Below are positions 48,730-57,756 of a DNA stretch of 64,000 nucleotides, in pieces. Numbering within the stretch: the stretch's first letter is position 1; each line of letters opens with the position of its first letter. Both the position numbers and the translations under genes were made by a program. Origin of the DNA: Mucilaginibacter dorajii (GTDB lineage Bacteria; Bacteroidota; Bacteroidia; Sphingobacteriales; Sphingobacteriaceae); the NCBI RefSeq assembly GCF_024808255.1, contig NZ_JANTYS010000015.1:62001-126000 (forward strand), written 5' to 3'. The notes beneath the pieces are model-generated. The model did no database searches. It was not told the DNA's origin and saw nothing but the letters and a program-made list of their open reading frames with translations.

Positions 48730-49023
48730 TTATTTGGTGGTTTTGTTGCCGGTTTTAACTTTCTCAACAAATGTTTTTGCTGGTTTAAAGCTTGGCACAA
48801 AATGCTCGGGGATGATGATGGCAGTATTTTTTGAAATGTTACGTGCTGTCTTTTTTGCTCTTTTCTTTACTACAAAACTACCGAATCCTCTAACGTAAAC
48901 ATTTTCGCCGCCAACCATTGAGCTTTTAACAACTTTAAAAAACGCCTCAACAGTTTCCTGCACGTCTACTTTCTCTATACCTGTCTTAGATGAGATTTCA
49001 GTTATAATTTCTGCCTTAGTCAT
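48730..49023 (-). CDS. HU-family DNA-binding protein
   Basis: A 97-aa HU/IHF-fold protein: MTKAEIITEISSKTGIEKVD, VQETVEAFFKVVKSSMVGGE, VYVRGFGSFVVKKRAKKTAR NIS, then IIPEHFVPSFKPAKTFVEKV at the DNA-contacting arm. It bends DNA and organises the nucleoid. Start ATG lies 48 nt after the predicted transcription start from a TACTTTTG box. It leads the operon HU-TPR-COX24-like. The same order, with mutY and ssb divergent, is usual for the phylum in my recollection. Confidence 0.93.
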   Translation of the reverse strand: MTKAEIITEISSKTGIEKVDVQETVEAFFKVVKSSMVGGENVYVRGFGSFVVKKRAKKTARNISKNTAIIIPEHFVPSFKPAKTFVEKVKTGNKTTK

Positions 49024-49073
49024 ATCTGATTTACTTTATTTTATTTTATAAATACTTAACTGTTTTGGGGTTG

Positions 49074-49081
49074 CAAAAGTA
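49074..49081 (-). promoter_or_regulatory. -7 box of the HU operon
   Basis: TACTTTTG followed by C on the minus strand, exact TAnnTTTG; leader of about 48 nt before HU. A TTTCG at the -33 region is one base off TTTG. Confidence 0.55.
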
Positions 49082-49207
49082 TCGCTTTATATTTTAAGAG
49101 CGAAATATTTAACAGATTTTTTTTGTTTAGTACATCTAACGCACATTTTCGTTACAAAGTATAGACAATCCCTGGCTTTCAATCCTTACGGATGTGAAAG
49201 CCAGGAG

Positions 49208-49410
49208 AGTAAGGAGCAAGGACTTTTGGACAAAGGATTCTTTGGAGAAAGGATAGACGGAGCAAGGATTTCTGGAGCAAGGATTTTGGAAAATAAAGAT
49301 GATAAAACAATAAATTCTTACAGATCGGTTGTCTCCAAAGATACTTCATCCAAAAGTCTTTACTATTTGTTCCAAGAATCTTTTGTCCAAAAGTCCTTAC
49401 TCCTTGCTCC
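49208..49410. repeat. Long inverted repeat of AAGGAGCAAGG words before mutY
   Basis: The left arm (49208-49246) and right arm (49371-49408) pair at about 35 of 39 positions, sharing AAGGACTTTTGGACAAA. The loop contains more near-copies (GGAGCAAGGATTT, CCAAAAGTC). It is open in the mutY frame and would add a 69-residue spurious N-terminus. Confidence 0.8.
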
Positions 49411-49432
49411 ATTCATCTTACTTTTACATTCA

Positions 49433-50479
49433 ATGAATTTTACCCACGAACTGGTACAATGGTACCTTGTAAATAAACGCGACCTGCCCTGGCGTAATAC
49501 TACTGATGCTTATACCATATGGCTCTCTGAAATTATTTTGCAGCAAACCCGGGTTGAGCAGGGCATGCCATATTTTAACCGCTTTTTGGAGAAGTATCCA
49601 ACTGTAACTGATTTTGCCGCGGCACATGAAGATGAAGTGCTTAAATTATGGCAGGGATTGGGTTACTATTCACGCGGCCGCAATATGCTCAAGACAGCCC
49701 GGTTGGTACAGGAGCAGTATCATGGTGTTTTTCCGCAAAGTTACGAGGAGCTTATTAAGTTAAAAGGCATTGGCGAGTATACCGCCGCAGCTATCGCGTC
49801 CTTTTCGGCCAATGAGGTCAGGGCCGTAGTGGATGGCAATGTTTACCGGGTACTGGCCCGCTATTATGGTATCTATGATGCCATCAATTCAACAACAGGT
49901 AAAAAACTATTCCAGCAAATTGCCAATGATTTAATTAATAAGAAAAACCCGGCTTTACACAACCAGGCCATGATGGAGTTTGGCGCCATGTTGTGCAAAC
50001 CTAAAAATCCGGCCTGTGGCATTTGCCCGGTGCGTACCGGCTGCGTTGCATTTACAACCAATGCAACTACTGCCTTACCTGTAAAACTAAAAACGGTAAA
50101 GGTTAAAGAGCGTTTCTTCAATTACTTTTTAGTTACCGATGGCAACACCGTTTTAATGAATAAAAGAGGCGATAAAGACATTTGGGCTAATATGTATGAT
50201 TTGCCCATGGTTGAAACTGCATCACTATTGCCCCCCCATGAGCTTGTTATACTGCCGGCAGTAAAAGCCATTTTTGGGCCAGAAGTGAAAATTATAGAAG
50301 ATACTCCAGTACAAAAACACATCCTTACCCACCAGCGCTTATTTGTAAGAATGATAAAAACCGACGCGCCGCCTGTTAAACTAAACGAAAACTGGCTTTA
50401 TGTGCCCATAGAAAACCTGCCCGAATTAGCACTCCCGAAGATTATTTTTATATTAATAAAAAATATTTTTAATTTGTAA
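49433..50479 (+). CDS. mutY: A/G-specific adenine glycosylase
   Basis: A 348-aa MutY starting MNFTHELVQWYLVNKRDLPW. It has EIILQQTRVEQGMPYFNRFL with the catalytic Glu, the helix-hairpin-helix LKGIGEYTAAAIASFSANEV then VVDGNVYRVLARYYG with the catalytic Asp, and the iron-sulfur motif CKPKNPACGICPVRTGC. The C-terminal NUDIX-like 8-oxoG recognition domain follows (about 225-345). It removes A opposite 8-oxoG. The upstream in-frame extension to 49226 is repeat sequence, so the ATG at 49433 was chosen. ssb follows 24 nt later. Confidence 0.95.
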   Translation: MNFTHELVQWYLVNKRDLPWRNTTDAYTIWLSEIILQQTRVEQGMPYFNRFLEKYPTVTDFAAAHEDEVLKLWQGLGYYSRGRNMLKTARLVQEQYHGVFPQSYEELIKLKGIGEYTAAAIASFSANEVRAVVDGNVYRVLARYYGIYDAINSTTGKKLFQQIANDLINKKNPALHNQAMMEFGAMLCKPKNPACGICPVRTGCVAFTTNATTALPVKLKTVKVKERFFNYFLVTDGNTVLMNKRGDKDIWANMYDLPMVETASLLPPHELVILPAVKAIFGPEVKIIEDTPVQKHILTHQRLFVRMIKTDAPPVKLNENWLYVPIENLPELALPKIIFILIKNIFNL

Positions 50480-50503
50480 ATTAATTTTTCGTTATTTTAT
50501 GGC

Positions 50504-50917
50504 ATGTCTGGAATTAATAAAGTTATCCTTGTTGGTCATTTAGGCAAGGATCCCGAATTGCGTACGTTAGATGGAGGTATATCTGTAACAAGTTTCCCTT
50601 TAGCTACTTCTGAAACCTATAACAAGGATGGCCGCAAGGTTGAACAAACCGAATGGCATAACATAGTAATGTGGCGTGGCCTTGCAGATATGGCCGCCAA
50701 ATTTTTACAAAAAGGAAAGTTAGTTTACATAGAAGGAAAGCTGCGCACCCGCTCTTTTGAAGACAGGGACGGCATCAAAAAATATACTACCGAGGTAGTT
50801 GCCGAAAACTTTACCATGCTTGGCCGCAAAAGCGATTTTGATACCGATACCTCAAAAAACGGCAAACAAGATGAGGCAGTTAATTTTATTGATGGCGATA
50901 ACTTACCTGCCTATTGA
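50504..50917 (+). CDS. ssb: Single-stranded DNA-binding protein
   Basis: A 137-aa SSB with the OB fold: MSGINKVILVGHLGKDPELR, then TSFPLATSETYNKDGRKVEQTEWHNIVMWRGLADMAAKF in outline, and GKLRTRSFEDRDGIKKYTTE. The C-terminus (DEAVNFIDGDNLPAY) lacks the classic DDDIPF tip; ending in DNLPAY suggests a variant partner-binding tail. It lies directly downstream of mutY. Confidence 0.93.
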   Translation: MSGINKVILVGHLGKDPELRTLDGGISVTSFPLATSETYNKDGRKVEQTEWHNIVMWRGLADMAAKFLQKGKLVYIEGKLRTRSFEDRDGIKKYTTEVVAENFTMLGRKSDFDTDTSKNGKQDEAVNFIDGDNLPAY

Positions 50918-51058
50918 TAACATACTTTTACTAACAAACTCTACCAATTACCCTATTAGCCTAAGGAGTAGTTTTTGCAATTTTATTATGGCTACCTATA
51001 TAGTGGGAATGTTATTTTATGCCTATATTCAGCGCATAAAAACCTTACCGTTAGCACT

Positions 51059-52552
51059 ATGAAGCTTTTAATAGGCCTGCTTTTTACCTGTTTACTACCC
51101 GCATTAACCCAGGCGCAAACCAGCACCCCGGGCGTTAAAGAATTTGACAGCTATGTGCAGCAGGCCGTTACCGACTGGCATGTGCCCGGTTTGGCAATTG
51201 CTGTGGTTAAAGATGGCCGCGTAATATTTTCCAAAGGCTATGGTGTGCGCGAATTGGGGAAACCGGGCAAGGTAGATTCGCAAACCATTTTCGGCATAGC
51301 CTCAACCACCAAAGCTATGACAGCCGCCTGCGCCGCTATGCTGGTTGACGAGGGTAAGCTGCACTGGGATGATAAGGTAACCGATTATCTGCCCGATTTT
51401 CAATTATACGACCCGTATGTAACCCGCGAGCTTACCGTGCGCGATTTGTTTTTGCATGACAGCGGCGTTGGCAACACTGATTTTTTGTGGGGGATGATGA
51501 ATATACCCGCTACAGAGATCCTGCACCGTATGCGTTTGGTTAAGCCCCAGTATGGTTTCAGGGCCGGTTTTGTTTACCAGAATATATTTTATATGGCTGC
51601 GGGTAAGCTGATAGAAAAAGCAAGCGGCATGCCCTGGGAAACCTTTATTCAGAAACGGATTTTTACCCCGCTAAAAATGACCCGGACCGTACCCACTTTT
51701 TCGCTGGCCAAAAACATGCCCAACCAAACAGAAGCCCATATGAAGGTTGATAGCAGCATTGTTGTTATTGAAAAAGACATGACCGATGCTATTTCGCCGG
51801 CCGGCGGTGTGTGGTCATGCGTTGATGATATGGCCAAATGGGTAAACTGTATGCTGGATAGCAGCAAATACGGAACCCAACGCCTGCTTAAGCCCGAAAG
51901 CTGGGCCATGCTGTTAAGGCCGCAAACCTTTGTATCCGAAGATGAGTTTTACCCCACGGCCCGTATTACCAAACCTCACTGGATAACCTATGGCTTAGGC
52001 TGGTTTCAGCAGGATTATAAAGGACAAAAGATAGATTTTCACACAGGCAGCCTTGGTGGCCTCATTGCCATCAATGGGATGATCACCGATAAAAAAACCG
52101 GCGTTTACATCCTTGCCAACCTTGACCATGCCGAGGTACGGCACGCGCTGATGTTTAAAGCCTTTGATTATTTTTCCCTCGGTGGCAGTACCGATTGGAG
52201 CAAAGATTTCATGACTCTGTACAACGGCATCCACGCTAAAGGCGAAAAAGCCCAAAAGGATTACGAAGGCAAACGCGTTTTAGGCACCCACCCAACTTTA
52301 GATATTAAATCCTACGCGGGTACCTATACCGACCCGCTTTATGGCTCGGTTGTCGTTACCGCCAATGGCGATAAACTTTCGCTCAATATAAACCAGTTTA
52401 TAACCGCCGAAGCCACTTGCTGGAACTATGACACCTTTAGAGGCCCATACGCCCGTAAAGAATACGGCAAAGTAACCGCCACTTTTAGTATTGATGAACT
52501 GGGGAAAATAGCTACTGTAACTATCGATGGTTTAGCTTTTGCCAAACAGTAA
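51059..52552 (+). CDS. Serine hydrolase (beta-lactamase class C-like), secreted
   Basis: A 497-aa protein with signal peptide (MKLLIGLLFTCLLPALTQAQ). The class C beta-lactamase/DD-peptidase fold has the nucleophile SxxK at Ser82 (GIASTTKAMTAA), a YxN-type VYQNIFYMA around 180, and a HTGSLGGLIAING motif in place of KTG. The C-terminal ~110 residues form a DUF3471-type domain (YAGTYTDPLYGSVVVTANGD). Substrate unknown; peptidase or esterase are likely. Start is ATG 51059; an in-frame extension upstream gives no signal peptide. Confidence 0.87.
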   Translation: MKLLIGLLFTCLLPALTQAQTSTPGVKEFDSYVQQAVTDWHVPGLAIAVVKDGRVIFSKGYGVRELGKPGKVDSQTIFGIASTTKAMTAACAAMLVDEGKLHWDDKVTDYLPDFQLYDPYVTRELTVRDLFLHDSGVGNTDFLWGMMNIPATEILHRMRLVKPQYGFRAGFVYQNIFYMAAGKLIEKASGMPWETFIQKRIFTPLKMTRTVPTFSLAKNMPNQTEAHMKVDSSIVVIEKDMTDAISPAGGVWSCVDDMAKWVNCMLDSSKYGTQRLLKPESWAMLLRPQTFVSEDEFYPTARITKPHWITYGLGWFQQDYKGQKIDFHTGSLGGLIAINGMITDKKTGVYILANLDHAEVRHALMFKAFDYFSLGGSTDWSKDFMTLYNGIHAKGEKAQKDYEGKRVLGTHPTLDIKSYAGTYTDPLYGSVVVTANGDKLSLNINQFITAEATCWNYDTFRGPYARKEYGKVTATFSIDELGKIATVTIDGLAFAKQ

Positions 52553-52650
52553 ACAATATGTTTGCACAATACGGCGTTCTGTTCTGAAGCTGTTTACTAA
52601 CTAATTCGTATCAATTGATGTCTGCTAAAACTTTTTACGGGTTTTAATCG

Positions 52651-52658
52651 TATCTTTG
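52651..52658 (+). promoter_or_regulatory. -7 box of the desaturase gene
   Basis: TATCTTTG, exact TAnnTTTG, with a leader of about 40 nt before the GTG start. Confidence 0.55.
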
Positions 52659-52700
52659 GAAAGATTATAAATAACAGTTCATTATTCTAATTATAATTCA

Positions 52701-53435
52701 GTGGTAATAATAATTTTCTTCATAGCGCATTGGTTTCTGTCGCTATTTTTCCAAACGTTCTTTCTACACAGGTACGCATCACACAAAATGTTCACTACCA
52801 ATAAATTCTTTGAAGGAACATTTTACCTGCTTACTTTCATTTGCCAGGGATCGTCATTTTTAAATCCAAGAGCTTACGCTATCATGCACCGCGAGCACCA
52901 TGCTTACAGTGATACCGAAAAAGACCCGCACTCTCCGCACTTTTTCAAAGATGTTTTCCAGATGATGGTTTACACCGCAAAAAGCTACCGTATGCACGAG
53001 CGCAGATTGAAAGATCCTGAAGAACGCTTTAAAGGAAATATCCCTGAATGGAAAACTGTCGACTTCATCGGTTCATCAATGATTTCGCGTATTGCCTTTG
53101 GTGTTTTATACGTTGCTTTTTATGTAGTATTTGCAACTCAATGGTGGATGTTTTTATTGATTCCTATTCACTTTTTAATGGGTCCTATCCATGGCGCTAT
53201 CGTTAACTGGTGTGGTCACAAATACGGTTACGCTAATTTTGATAACGGCGATAAATCAAAAAACACAACCCCATTTGATTTCCTGATGCTCGGCGAATTG
53301 TTTCAGAATAATCACCACAAGAGGCCTAACCGTGCCAACTTTGGTGCCAAATGGTTCGAGATCGATCCGGTTTACCCGGTAATGAAATTAATGCACTGGA
53401 TGCATATCATCAGGCTGAGGAAAGCATATTTATAG
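52701..53435 (+). CDS. Acyl-CoA / fatty acid desaturase
   Basis: A 244-aa membrane desaturase with all three His boxes: HRYASHK (about 24-30), HREHHAYSD (about 65-73) and NNHHKRPN (about 207-214). These bind the diiron centre that inserts a double bond into an acyl chain. Hydrophobic helices lie between the boxes (IIIFFIAHWFLSLFFQTF, IAFGVLYVAFYVVFATQWWM). The length is short for the family, with minimal termini. The start is GTG at 52701, giving the first helix intact. Confidence 0.9.
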   Translation: MVIIIFFIAHWFLSLFFQTFFLHRYASHKMFTTNKFFEGTFYLLTFICQGSSFLNPRAYAIMHREHHAYSDTEKDPHSPHFFKDVFQMMVYTAKSYRMHERRLKDPEERFKGNIPEWKTVDFIGSSMISRIAFGVLYVAFYVVFATQWWMFLLIPIHFLMGPIHGAIVNWCGHKYGYANFDNGDKSKNTTPFDFLMLGELFQNNHHKRPNRANFGAKWFEIDPVYPVMKLMHWMHIIRLRKAYL

Positions 53436-53449
53436 GACGATGAGATTAT

Positions 53450-53625
53450 TAGACTTTTGGACTATAGGACAAAAGACTAATAGCTAAAAAATAATTGGCA
53501 TTAAGAAAAGCGATTCTAACGGATCGCTTTTCTTATATACATCCCTATGCAAGGAAGGGTGTTCTATTTTGAAAAAGGCCATCATGTCCCAAAATCCAAC
53601 AGTCCTAAAGTCCAACAGTCCCAAA
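53450..53625. repeat. Word-type inverted repeat around a terminator
   Basis: TTTTGGACTATAGGAC (53454-53470 region) and GTCCTAAAGTCCAACAGTCC then CAAAA (53603-53627 region) are near-complementary. They are built from GGACTnTnGGAC words and flank the terminator at 53503-53534. Confidence 0.55.
53503..53534. terminator. Terminator of the desaturase gene
   Basis: AAGAAAAGCGAT, 8-nt loop, ATCGCTTTTCTT. A perfect 12-bp stem with T-rich 3' arm. Confidence 0.85.
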
Positions 53626-53631
53626 AATCCC

Positions 53632-53639
53632 TATCTTTG
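53632..53639 (+). promoter_or_regulatory. -7 box of the aminotransferase gene
   Basis: TATCTTTG followed by C, exact TAnnTTTG, ends 20 nt before the ATG at 53660. Confidence 0.6.
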
Positions 53640-53659
53640 CCGCTCATAAAACCCATACC

Positions 53660-54916
53660 ATGAGTGTTTCTGTATTAGCTCAAAATTTACGCGGATCTGA
53701 GATCATTAAGATAGCAGGTGAGATAAACGAATTAAAAAGACAAGGCCAGAATATCGCTAATCTAACTATCGGCGATTTTGATTCAAATATTTATCCCATT
53801 CCGGATGACCTGAAAGAAGGCATTGTTGCGGCTTATAACCAAAACCAAACCAACTATCCGCCGGCTGACGGCATGCTTAACCTGCGCGAAAGTGTTTCGG
53901 TATTTTTAAGCAGCCGGATGGGATTAAACTATAAGGCCAATGAGATCCTGATCTCGGGTGGTTCACGTCCGCTGATCTACTCCACCTTTTTGGCGCTGGT
54001 TGATCCGGGCGATAAGGTAGTTTTCCCGGCACCATCATGGAACAACAATCATTACAGCGACCTTACCGGCGCTAATGCCATTATTGTTGAAACCAAGCCC
54101 GAAAACAACTTTATGCCAACCGCCGATGAAATTGCACCTCATTTGGAAGGGGCAACTTTATTAGCACTTTGCTCGCCATTAAACCCAACGGGCACCATGT
54201 TCAACAAAAAAGATCTGGAAGAAATTTGTGACCTGGTAATTGCCGAAAACAAAAAACGCGCAGCCGGCGAAAAACCGTTGTACTTGCTGTACGATCAAAT
54301 TTATTCGCAATTAACCTTTGGCGACTTTAAACACTATGATCCGGTTACTTTACGTCCCGAGCTTAAACCATATACTGTATTTGTTGATGGCGCATCAAAA
54401 TGTTTTGCCTCAACAGGTGTACGTGTAGGCTGGGGATTTGGTCCAGCTAATATTATTGATAACATGAAAGCCATTGTTGGCCACATGGGTGCCTGGTCGC
54501 CTAAAGCCGAACAAGTTGCTATGGCTCATTTCATTACCAATACCGCGGCTGTTGATACCTACTTAGCCGACCTTAAAGGAAAGATCCAGGCCAGCCTTAC
54601 AACCCTGCATGAAGGTTTCCAGGCGATGAAGGCCGAAGGCTTTAGTGTAGATTCTATTCAACCGATGGGTGCTATTTACCTCACCCTAAAAATTGATTAT
54701 ACCGGCAAAACCACTCCTGATGGAGCGGTTTTAAATAACTCTGCCGACATCAACTTCTACCTGATCAAAGAAGCTAAGGTGGCTTTGGTACCGTTCTCGG
54801 CCTTTGGTACCGATGATGATGTAAACTGGTTCAGGGCATCGGTAGGTGCAAGTACGTTGGAAGATATTCAACAATTGATACCAAGGATTAAAGAAGCCCT
54901 TGCTAAATTGAAATAA
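53660..54916 (+). CDS. Class I/II PLP-dependent aminotransferase
   Basis: A 418-aa fold-type I aminotransferase: IANLTIGDFDSNIYPIPDDL, NQTNYPPADGMLNLRESVSV, ILISGGSRPLIYSTFLALVD, ALCSPLNPTGTMFNKKDLEE, LLYDQIYSQLTFGD with the PLP Asp/Tyr, and the Schiff-base Lys in VDGASKCFASTGVRVGWGFG. It resembles aspartate/aromatic aminotransferases. The amino donor cannot be specified. Strong promoter upstream, terminator downstream, so monocistronic. Confidence 0.9.
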   Translation: MSVSVLAQNLRGSEIIKIAGEINELKRQGQNIANLTIGDFDSNIYPIPDDLKEGIVAAYNQNQTNYPPADGMLNLRESVSVFLSSRMGLNYKANEILISGGSRPLIYSTFLALVDPGDKVVFPAPSWNNNHYSDLTGANAIIVETKPENNFMPTADEIAPHLEGATLLALCSPLNPTGTMFNKKDLEEICDLVIAENKKRAAGEKPLYLLYDQIYSQLTFGDFKHYDPVTLRPELKPYTVFVDGASKCFASTGVRVGWGFGPANIIDNMKAIVGHMGAWSPKAEQVAMAHFITNTAAVDTYLADLKGKIQASLTTLHEGFQAMKAEGFSVDSIQPMGAIYLTLKIDYTGKTTPDGAVLNNSADINFYLIKEAKVALVPFSAFGTDDDVNWFRASVGASTLEDIQQLIPRIKEALAKLK

Positions 54917-54937
54917 CAGCTTTTTGATATTATTTTA

Positions 54938-54979
54938 CAAAGGGGTAATGCATTACAATATGCACTGCCCCTTTTTTGT
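54938..54979 (+). terminator. Terminator of the aminotransferase gene
   Basis: ACAAAGGGG, inner TGCA/TGCA pair, CCCCTTTTTTGT, a hairpin with a six-T run 20 nt after the stop. Confidence 0.8.
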
Positions 54980-55373
54980 ATGGCCATTTTTATATCGTCA
55001 TCTTATGACATATGATCAATTGGGCCCGTAAAGAGTTCATTGTTGTTCGATACAAAAGCGTATGGAAGAATAGCCTGGACGAGAAAACGGACATGAGTTT
55101 GCCCTTGCGACTGCAAAGCACCCGAAAGAAAGCCTTTAGGGCCTGTTTAAAATCGCATTAACACAAAACGATGGCGCAACTTTTAAAGTAAAGTTACCTC
55201 AATAATCAATGCGTGAGCTATAACAAACAGGTAAATTAGGGTAAATAAATACCAGGCAGGTTTAAAACCTGTTAAAGCAAATACCCGGAAAAGAGATAGA
55301 TAGGTAGTAGTAGATGTATCATACAAAGTAAATGGCCAGATATAGCTATCCGGCCATTTACTTTAATTATAAT
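54980..55373. other. Gap without a supported gene
   Basis: About 390 nt between the aminotransferase terminator and the convergent RRM gene. A 49-codon plus-strand frame (55012-55161) has no recognisable product or promoter. No repeat or strong hairpin seen. Confidence 0.4.
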
Positions 55374-55760
55374 TTACCAACGGCCACCGCCGCCGCCGCC
55401 TCTGTTATCTTTTGAGTAGCCGCCGCCACCGCCGCCACGGTTACCGCCGCCGCCATAGCCGCCACCGCCGCCACGGTTGCCACCACCATAACCACCGCCA
55501 CCTCTGCTGTCTCTTGGTTTTTTATCTTCAGCCTGGCTAACAGCAATTGACCTGCCTTTAACATCAGATCCGTTTAAACCTGTGATAGCTGTTTGTGCAG
55601 CTTCGTCATCAGGCATTTCAACAAATCCGAATCCTTTGCTTCTGCCAGATTCCCTGTCAATAATAATTTTTACAGTGCTAACTTCACCGTACGCTTCAAA
55701 AAGCTCTTTTAAATCGGCTTCCTCTAATTGAAAAGGAAGGCTTCCTACAAATATGTTCAT
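55374..55760 (-). CDS. RRM-domain RNA-binding protein with glycine-rich tail
   Basis: A 128-aa protein. Residues 1-80 form one RRM with RNP2 (IFVGSL at the N-terminus) and RNP1 (SKGFGFVEM). The tail is about 45 residues of Gly, Tyr and Arg repeats (RGGGGYGGG type). This plan matches the single-RRM glycine-rich RNA-binding proteins of Bacteroidota and cyanobacteria, likely cold- or stress-related RNA chaperones. Start is the ATG at 55758-55760; a TTG one codon upstream was ignored. A 10-bp palindrome overlaps the promoter. Confidence 0.93.
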   Translation of the reverse strand: MNIFVGSLPFQLEEADLKELFEAYGEVSTVKIIIDRESGRSKGFGFVEMPDDEAAQTAITGLNGSDVKGRSIAVSQAEDKKPRDSRGGGGYGGGNRGGGGGYGGGGNRGGGGGGYSKDNRGGGGGGRW

Positions 55761-55810
55761 CAATCTTTAATTTATAAAGGCAAGGTTATTTAGTTGCCCA
55801 GTTTTGTTAA

Positions 55811-55838
55811 CATCAAATATAGTAATAGATATTTGATG
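55811..55838 (-). promoter_or_regulatory. Promoter of the RRM gene with overlapping palindrome
   Basis: CATCAAATAT (55811-55820) and ATATTTGATG (55829-55838) form a perfect 10-bp inverted repeat with 8-nt centre. The minus-strand -7 box TATATTTG (55821-55814) lies inside one arm. It gives a leader of about 50 nt, long enough for RNA-level control of a cold-shock-like gene. Confidence 0.55.
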
Positions 55839-56103
55839 ATTACTGCATCATTTGGTGAATACCTGCTTTTATTTTTAAAAAAAGTTAACTTTTATTGATT
55901 TTAGGTTAAAAAGGTTCTGTTTTTAACTGTAAAAGAGCAGTTTAATAATTGTTAATATTATTTGCCGTGTTATTTAATTGAAAAAATTATAAAAACAAGC
56001 GGTTTATTATTTAAAAACGGGCGGGCAGATAATTTTTATATTTAATGGTAAATACCACTGTGCTATTTAGATGATCGGCAACTTACCTGTAAGGCATTTA
56101 TGC
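55839..56103. other. AT-rich gap upstream of the RRM gene
   Basis: About 265 nt, strongly AT-rich with A/T homopolymers, between the RRM promoter and the end of the Gre-like gene. I see no gene, repeat or convincing terminator. Confidence 0.4.
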
Positions 56104-56556
56104 TTAGCTTACCGATTGAATGGTATATGATTTGCCGTTGAGTGAAAAAGAATCGCCTGCAGATTTACCACTAAGCTTGAGACCAACCGGGGAAGCCGGT
56201 GAAACCGCGAAATAAGTTTTACCACCTGCCTGCAAACTCCCTGCACTGATAGCGAGGTAAAAATTTCCGTTATTGGTTACAATCACGCTGCCTGGTTCGG
56301 CAATAGTAGCTGTACTGCTAACGCCTATGCGGTTTAAGGCAACCAGGAGTTTATTAGCCTCATTTAATTGGGCCAGGTTACGGTTGGTTTCCTGCTGAGC
56401 CATTTCGCGGCCGGTTTCGTACTTATCGCCAGCGCTGCTTTTGGTATCATCATTTGATGATTGCTGAGCCTCCTGAATAGCAAGTTCGGCGGCATCCATA
56501 CTACGACGCACATGGTCAACACATAAATTGTATAATTCTCTTTTCAGATCACTCAT
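56104..56556 (-). CDS. GreA/GreB C-terminal-like protein
   Basis: A 150-aa protein starting MSDLKRELYNLCVDHVRRSM. The N-terminal coiled coil carries DDTKSSAGDKYETGREMAQQ, an acidic tip like that of Gre factors. The C-terminal FKBP-like domain has ISAGSLQAGGKTYFAVSPASP, VGLKLSGKSAGDSFSLNGKS. Proteins of this type are sometimes misannotated as 3-oxoacyl-ACP synthase. It may bind the RNA polymerase secondary channel as greA does, without the standard tip sequence. An upstream in-frame ATG at 56601 adds a non-conserved stretch and was not used. Confidence 0.75.
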   Translation of the reverse strand: MSDLKRELYNLCVDHVRRSMDAAELAIQEAQQSSNDDTKSSAGDKYETGREMAQQETNRNLAQLNEANKLLVALNRIGVSSTATIAEPGSVIVTNNGNFYLAISAGSLQAGGKTYFAVSPASPVGLKLSGKSAGDSFSLNGKSYTIQSVS

Positions 56557-56769
56557 CGGCACAAATAAAGCAATAATTGTGGAAGATTGCGACGGCGACA
56601 AGCGTATTGGCCATAGATGGACAAATTCTGCTGTTCCTCCTGGCTATTAGCATACAAGGCATTTAAACATCGCCAAACGTTATTGCCAGTTAACTTATGT
56701 ATACAAATATCATAACATAGATATAACCTGTAGCCACAGGCAAAAATGTTAAATTGGGCTATAATATCT

Positions 56770-57756
56770 ATGGAACCACTATCACAAATCAAAGGCGTTG
56801 TAAAATTGCTTGCACTACTTTGTACACTGCCATTTATCTACGGATGTACCAAACAAAAGGTAATTGAGCCAGAATCACCAGCTAACAGCATTTATTTTTC
56901 AACCACTTCGTCTTCAATTGATTCGGGCATTTTTGCTTCATACTGGCTTAATGATAAGTCGTATCGTCTGCAAACTTCTACCAGCGTTTTGGGTGAATAT
57001 CGCAATACGCTTTCTGTAGCCTACGCCATTACAGTTTATGGTAAAGATGTATATATAGCAGGGGCTTTAAACGATTCTATGGGCTATTGGAAAAATAAGA
57101 AATTTCACTGTATAGCGGTTAACAACAGAGCAGCATATGGCATAGTTACCAACGGAACAGATGTGTATACCTTAAGCGATGATGCCAATTACACCCCGGT
57201 TTGCTATAAAAACGATAAGCTTTATGGAGAGGGCGGAGTAGCTATCGCGATGGGTGGAAACGATGTGTATGTTGTTTCAAGAACATTTTTATTTAAAAAT
57301 AATGTACCTACTAATTTTTCCACTCACTTTTCCTACATCGAGGCTGTAGCCGTTAGCGGGAATAACGTGTACGTGGGCGGAAGAGGAAATGAACTTTTAG
57401 GTGCGCCAGCCCGCGTTTTAAAGAATGGCGCGGTAGTGTTTGAAACAGATAACTTTCTTTTCGTGAAAGGGTTAGCTGTTAAAGGAAATGATTTGTATGT
57501 AGCCGGCAATAGCCAGCTACGCGGAACAATATCCGTTTGGAAAAACAATGAGAAGACCATACTTGCTACACCCGACGGGGCACCGGCAGAATTAAATTGT
57601 ATAGCGGTGGACGATAATGGTGATGTTTACGCAGGCGGACAAATAGACAACATCGCTGCCAATGTCAGCGAATCAGCCTATTGGAAAAATGGTGTACTAA
57701 CCATTCTTAGCACCGATAACTCCATTGTTACCGGTATTGGAATAGTAAAAAAATAA
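56770..57756 (+). CDS. Lipoprotein with beta-propeller-like repeats
   Basis: A 328-aa protein with a lipoprotein signal (KGVVKLLALLCTLPFIYGCT; the IYGC lipobox). After it come five to six repeats of about 45-50 residues with the recurring pattern 'a(V)xGxDVYVAGxxx....YWKN': YGKDVYIAGALNDSMGYWKN, AVSGNNVYVGGRGN, AVKGNDLYVAGN, AVDDNGDVYAGGQID. This is the look of a beta-propeller. A surface or periplasmic binding role is likely, ligand unknown. An ATG 8 codons earlier (56746) is possible. Confidence 0.75.
   Translation: MEPLSQIKGVVKLLALLCTLPFIYGCTKQKVIEPESPANSIYFSTTSSSIDSGIFASYWLNDKSYRLQTSTSVLGEYRNTLSVAYAITVYGKDVYIAGALNDSMGYWKNKKFHCIAVNNRAAYGIVTNGTDVYTLSDDANYTPVCYKNDKLYGEGGVAIAMGGNDVYVVSRTFLFKNNVPTNFSTHFSYIEAVAVSGNNVYVGGRGNELLGAPARVLKNGAVVFETDNFLFVKGLAVKGNDLYVAGNSQLRGTISVWKNNEKTILATPDGAPAELNCIAVDDNGDVYAGGQIDNIAANVSESAYWKNGVLTILSTDNSIVTGIGIVKK

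Noticed and set aside
49226..49432. 69-codon N-terminal extension of mutY
   Set aside because: It is translated word-repeat sequence. The family N-terminus begins at the ATG at 49433.
55012..55161. 49-codon plus-strand frame after the aminotransferase terminator
   Set aside because: No promoter, no homology that I recognise, and basic random-looking composition. Could be a remnant but is not supported.
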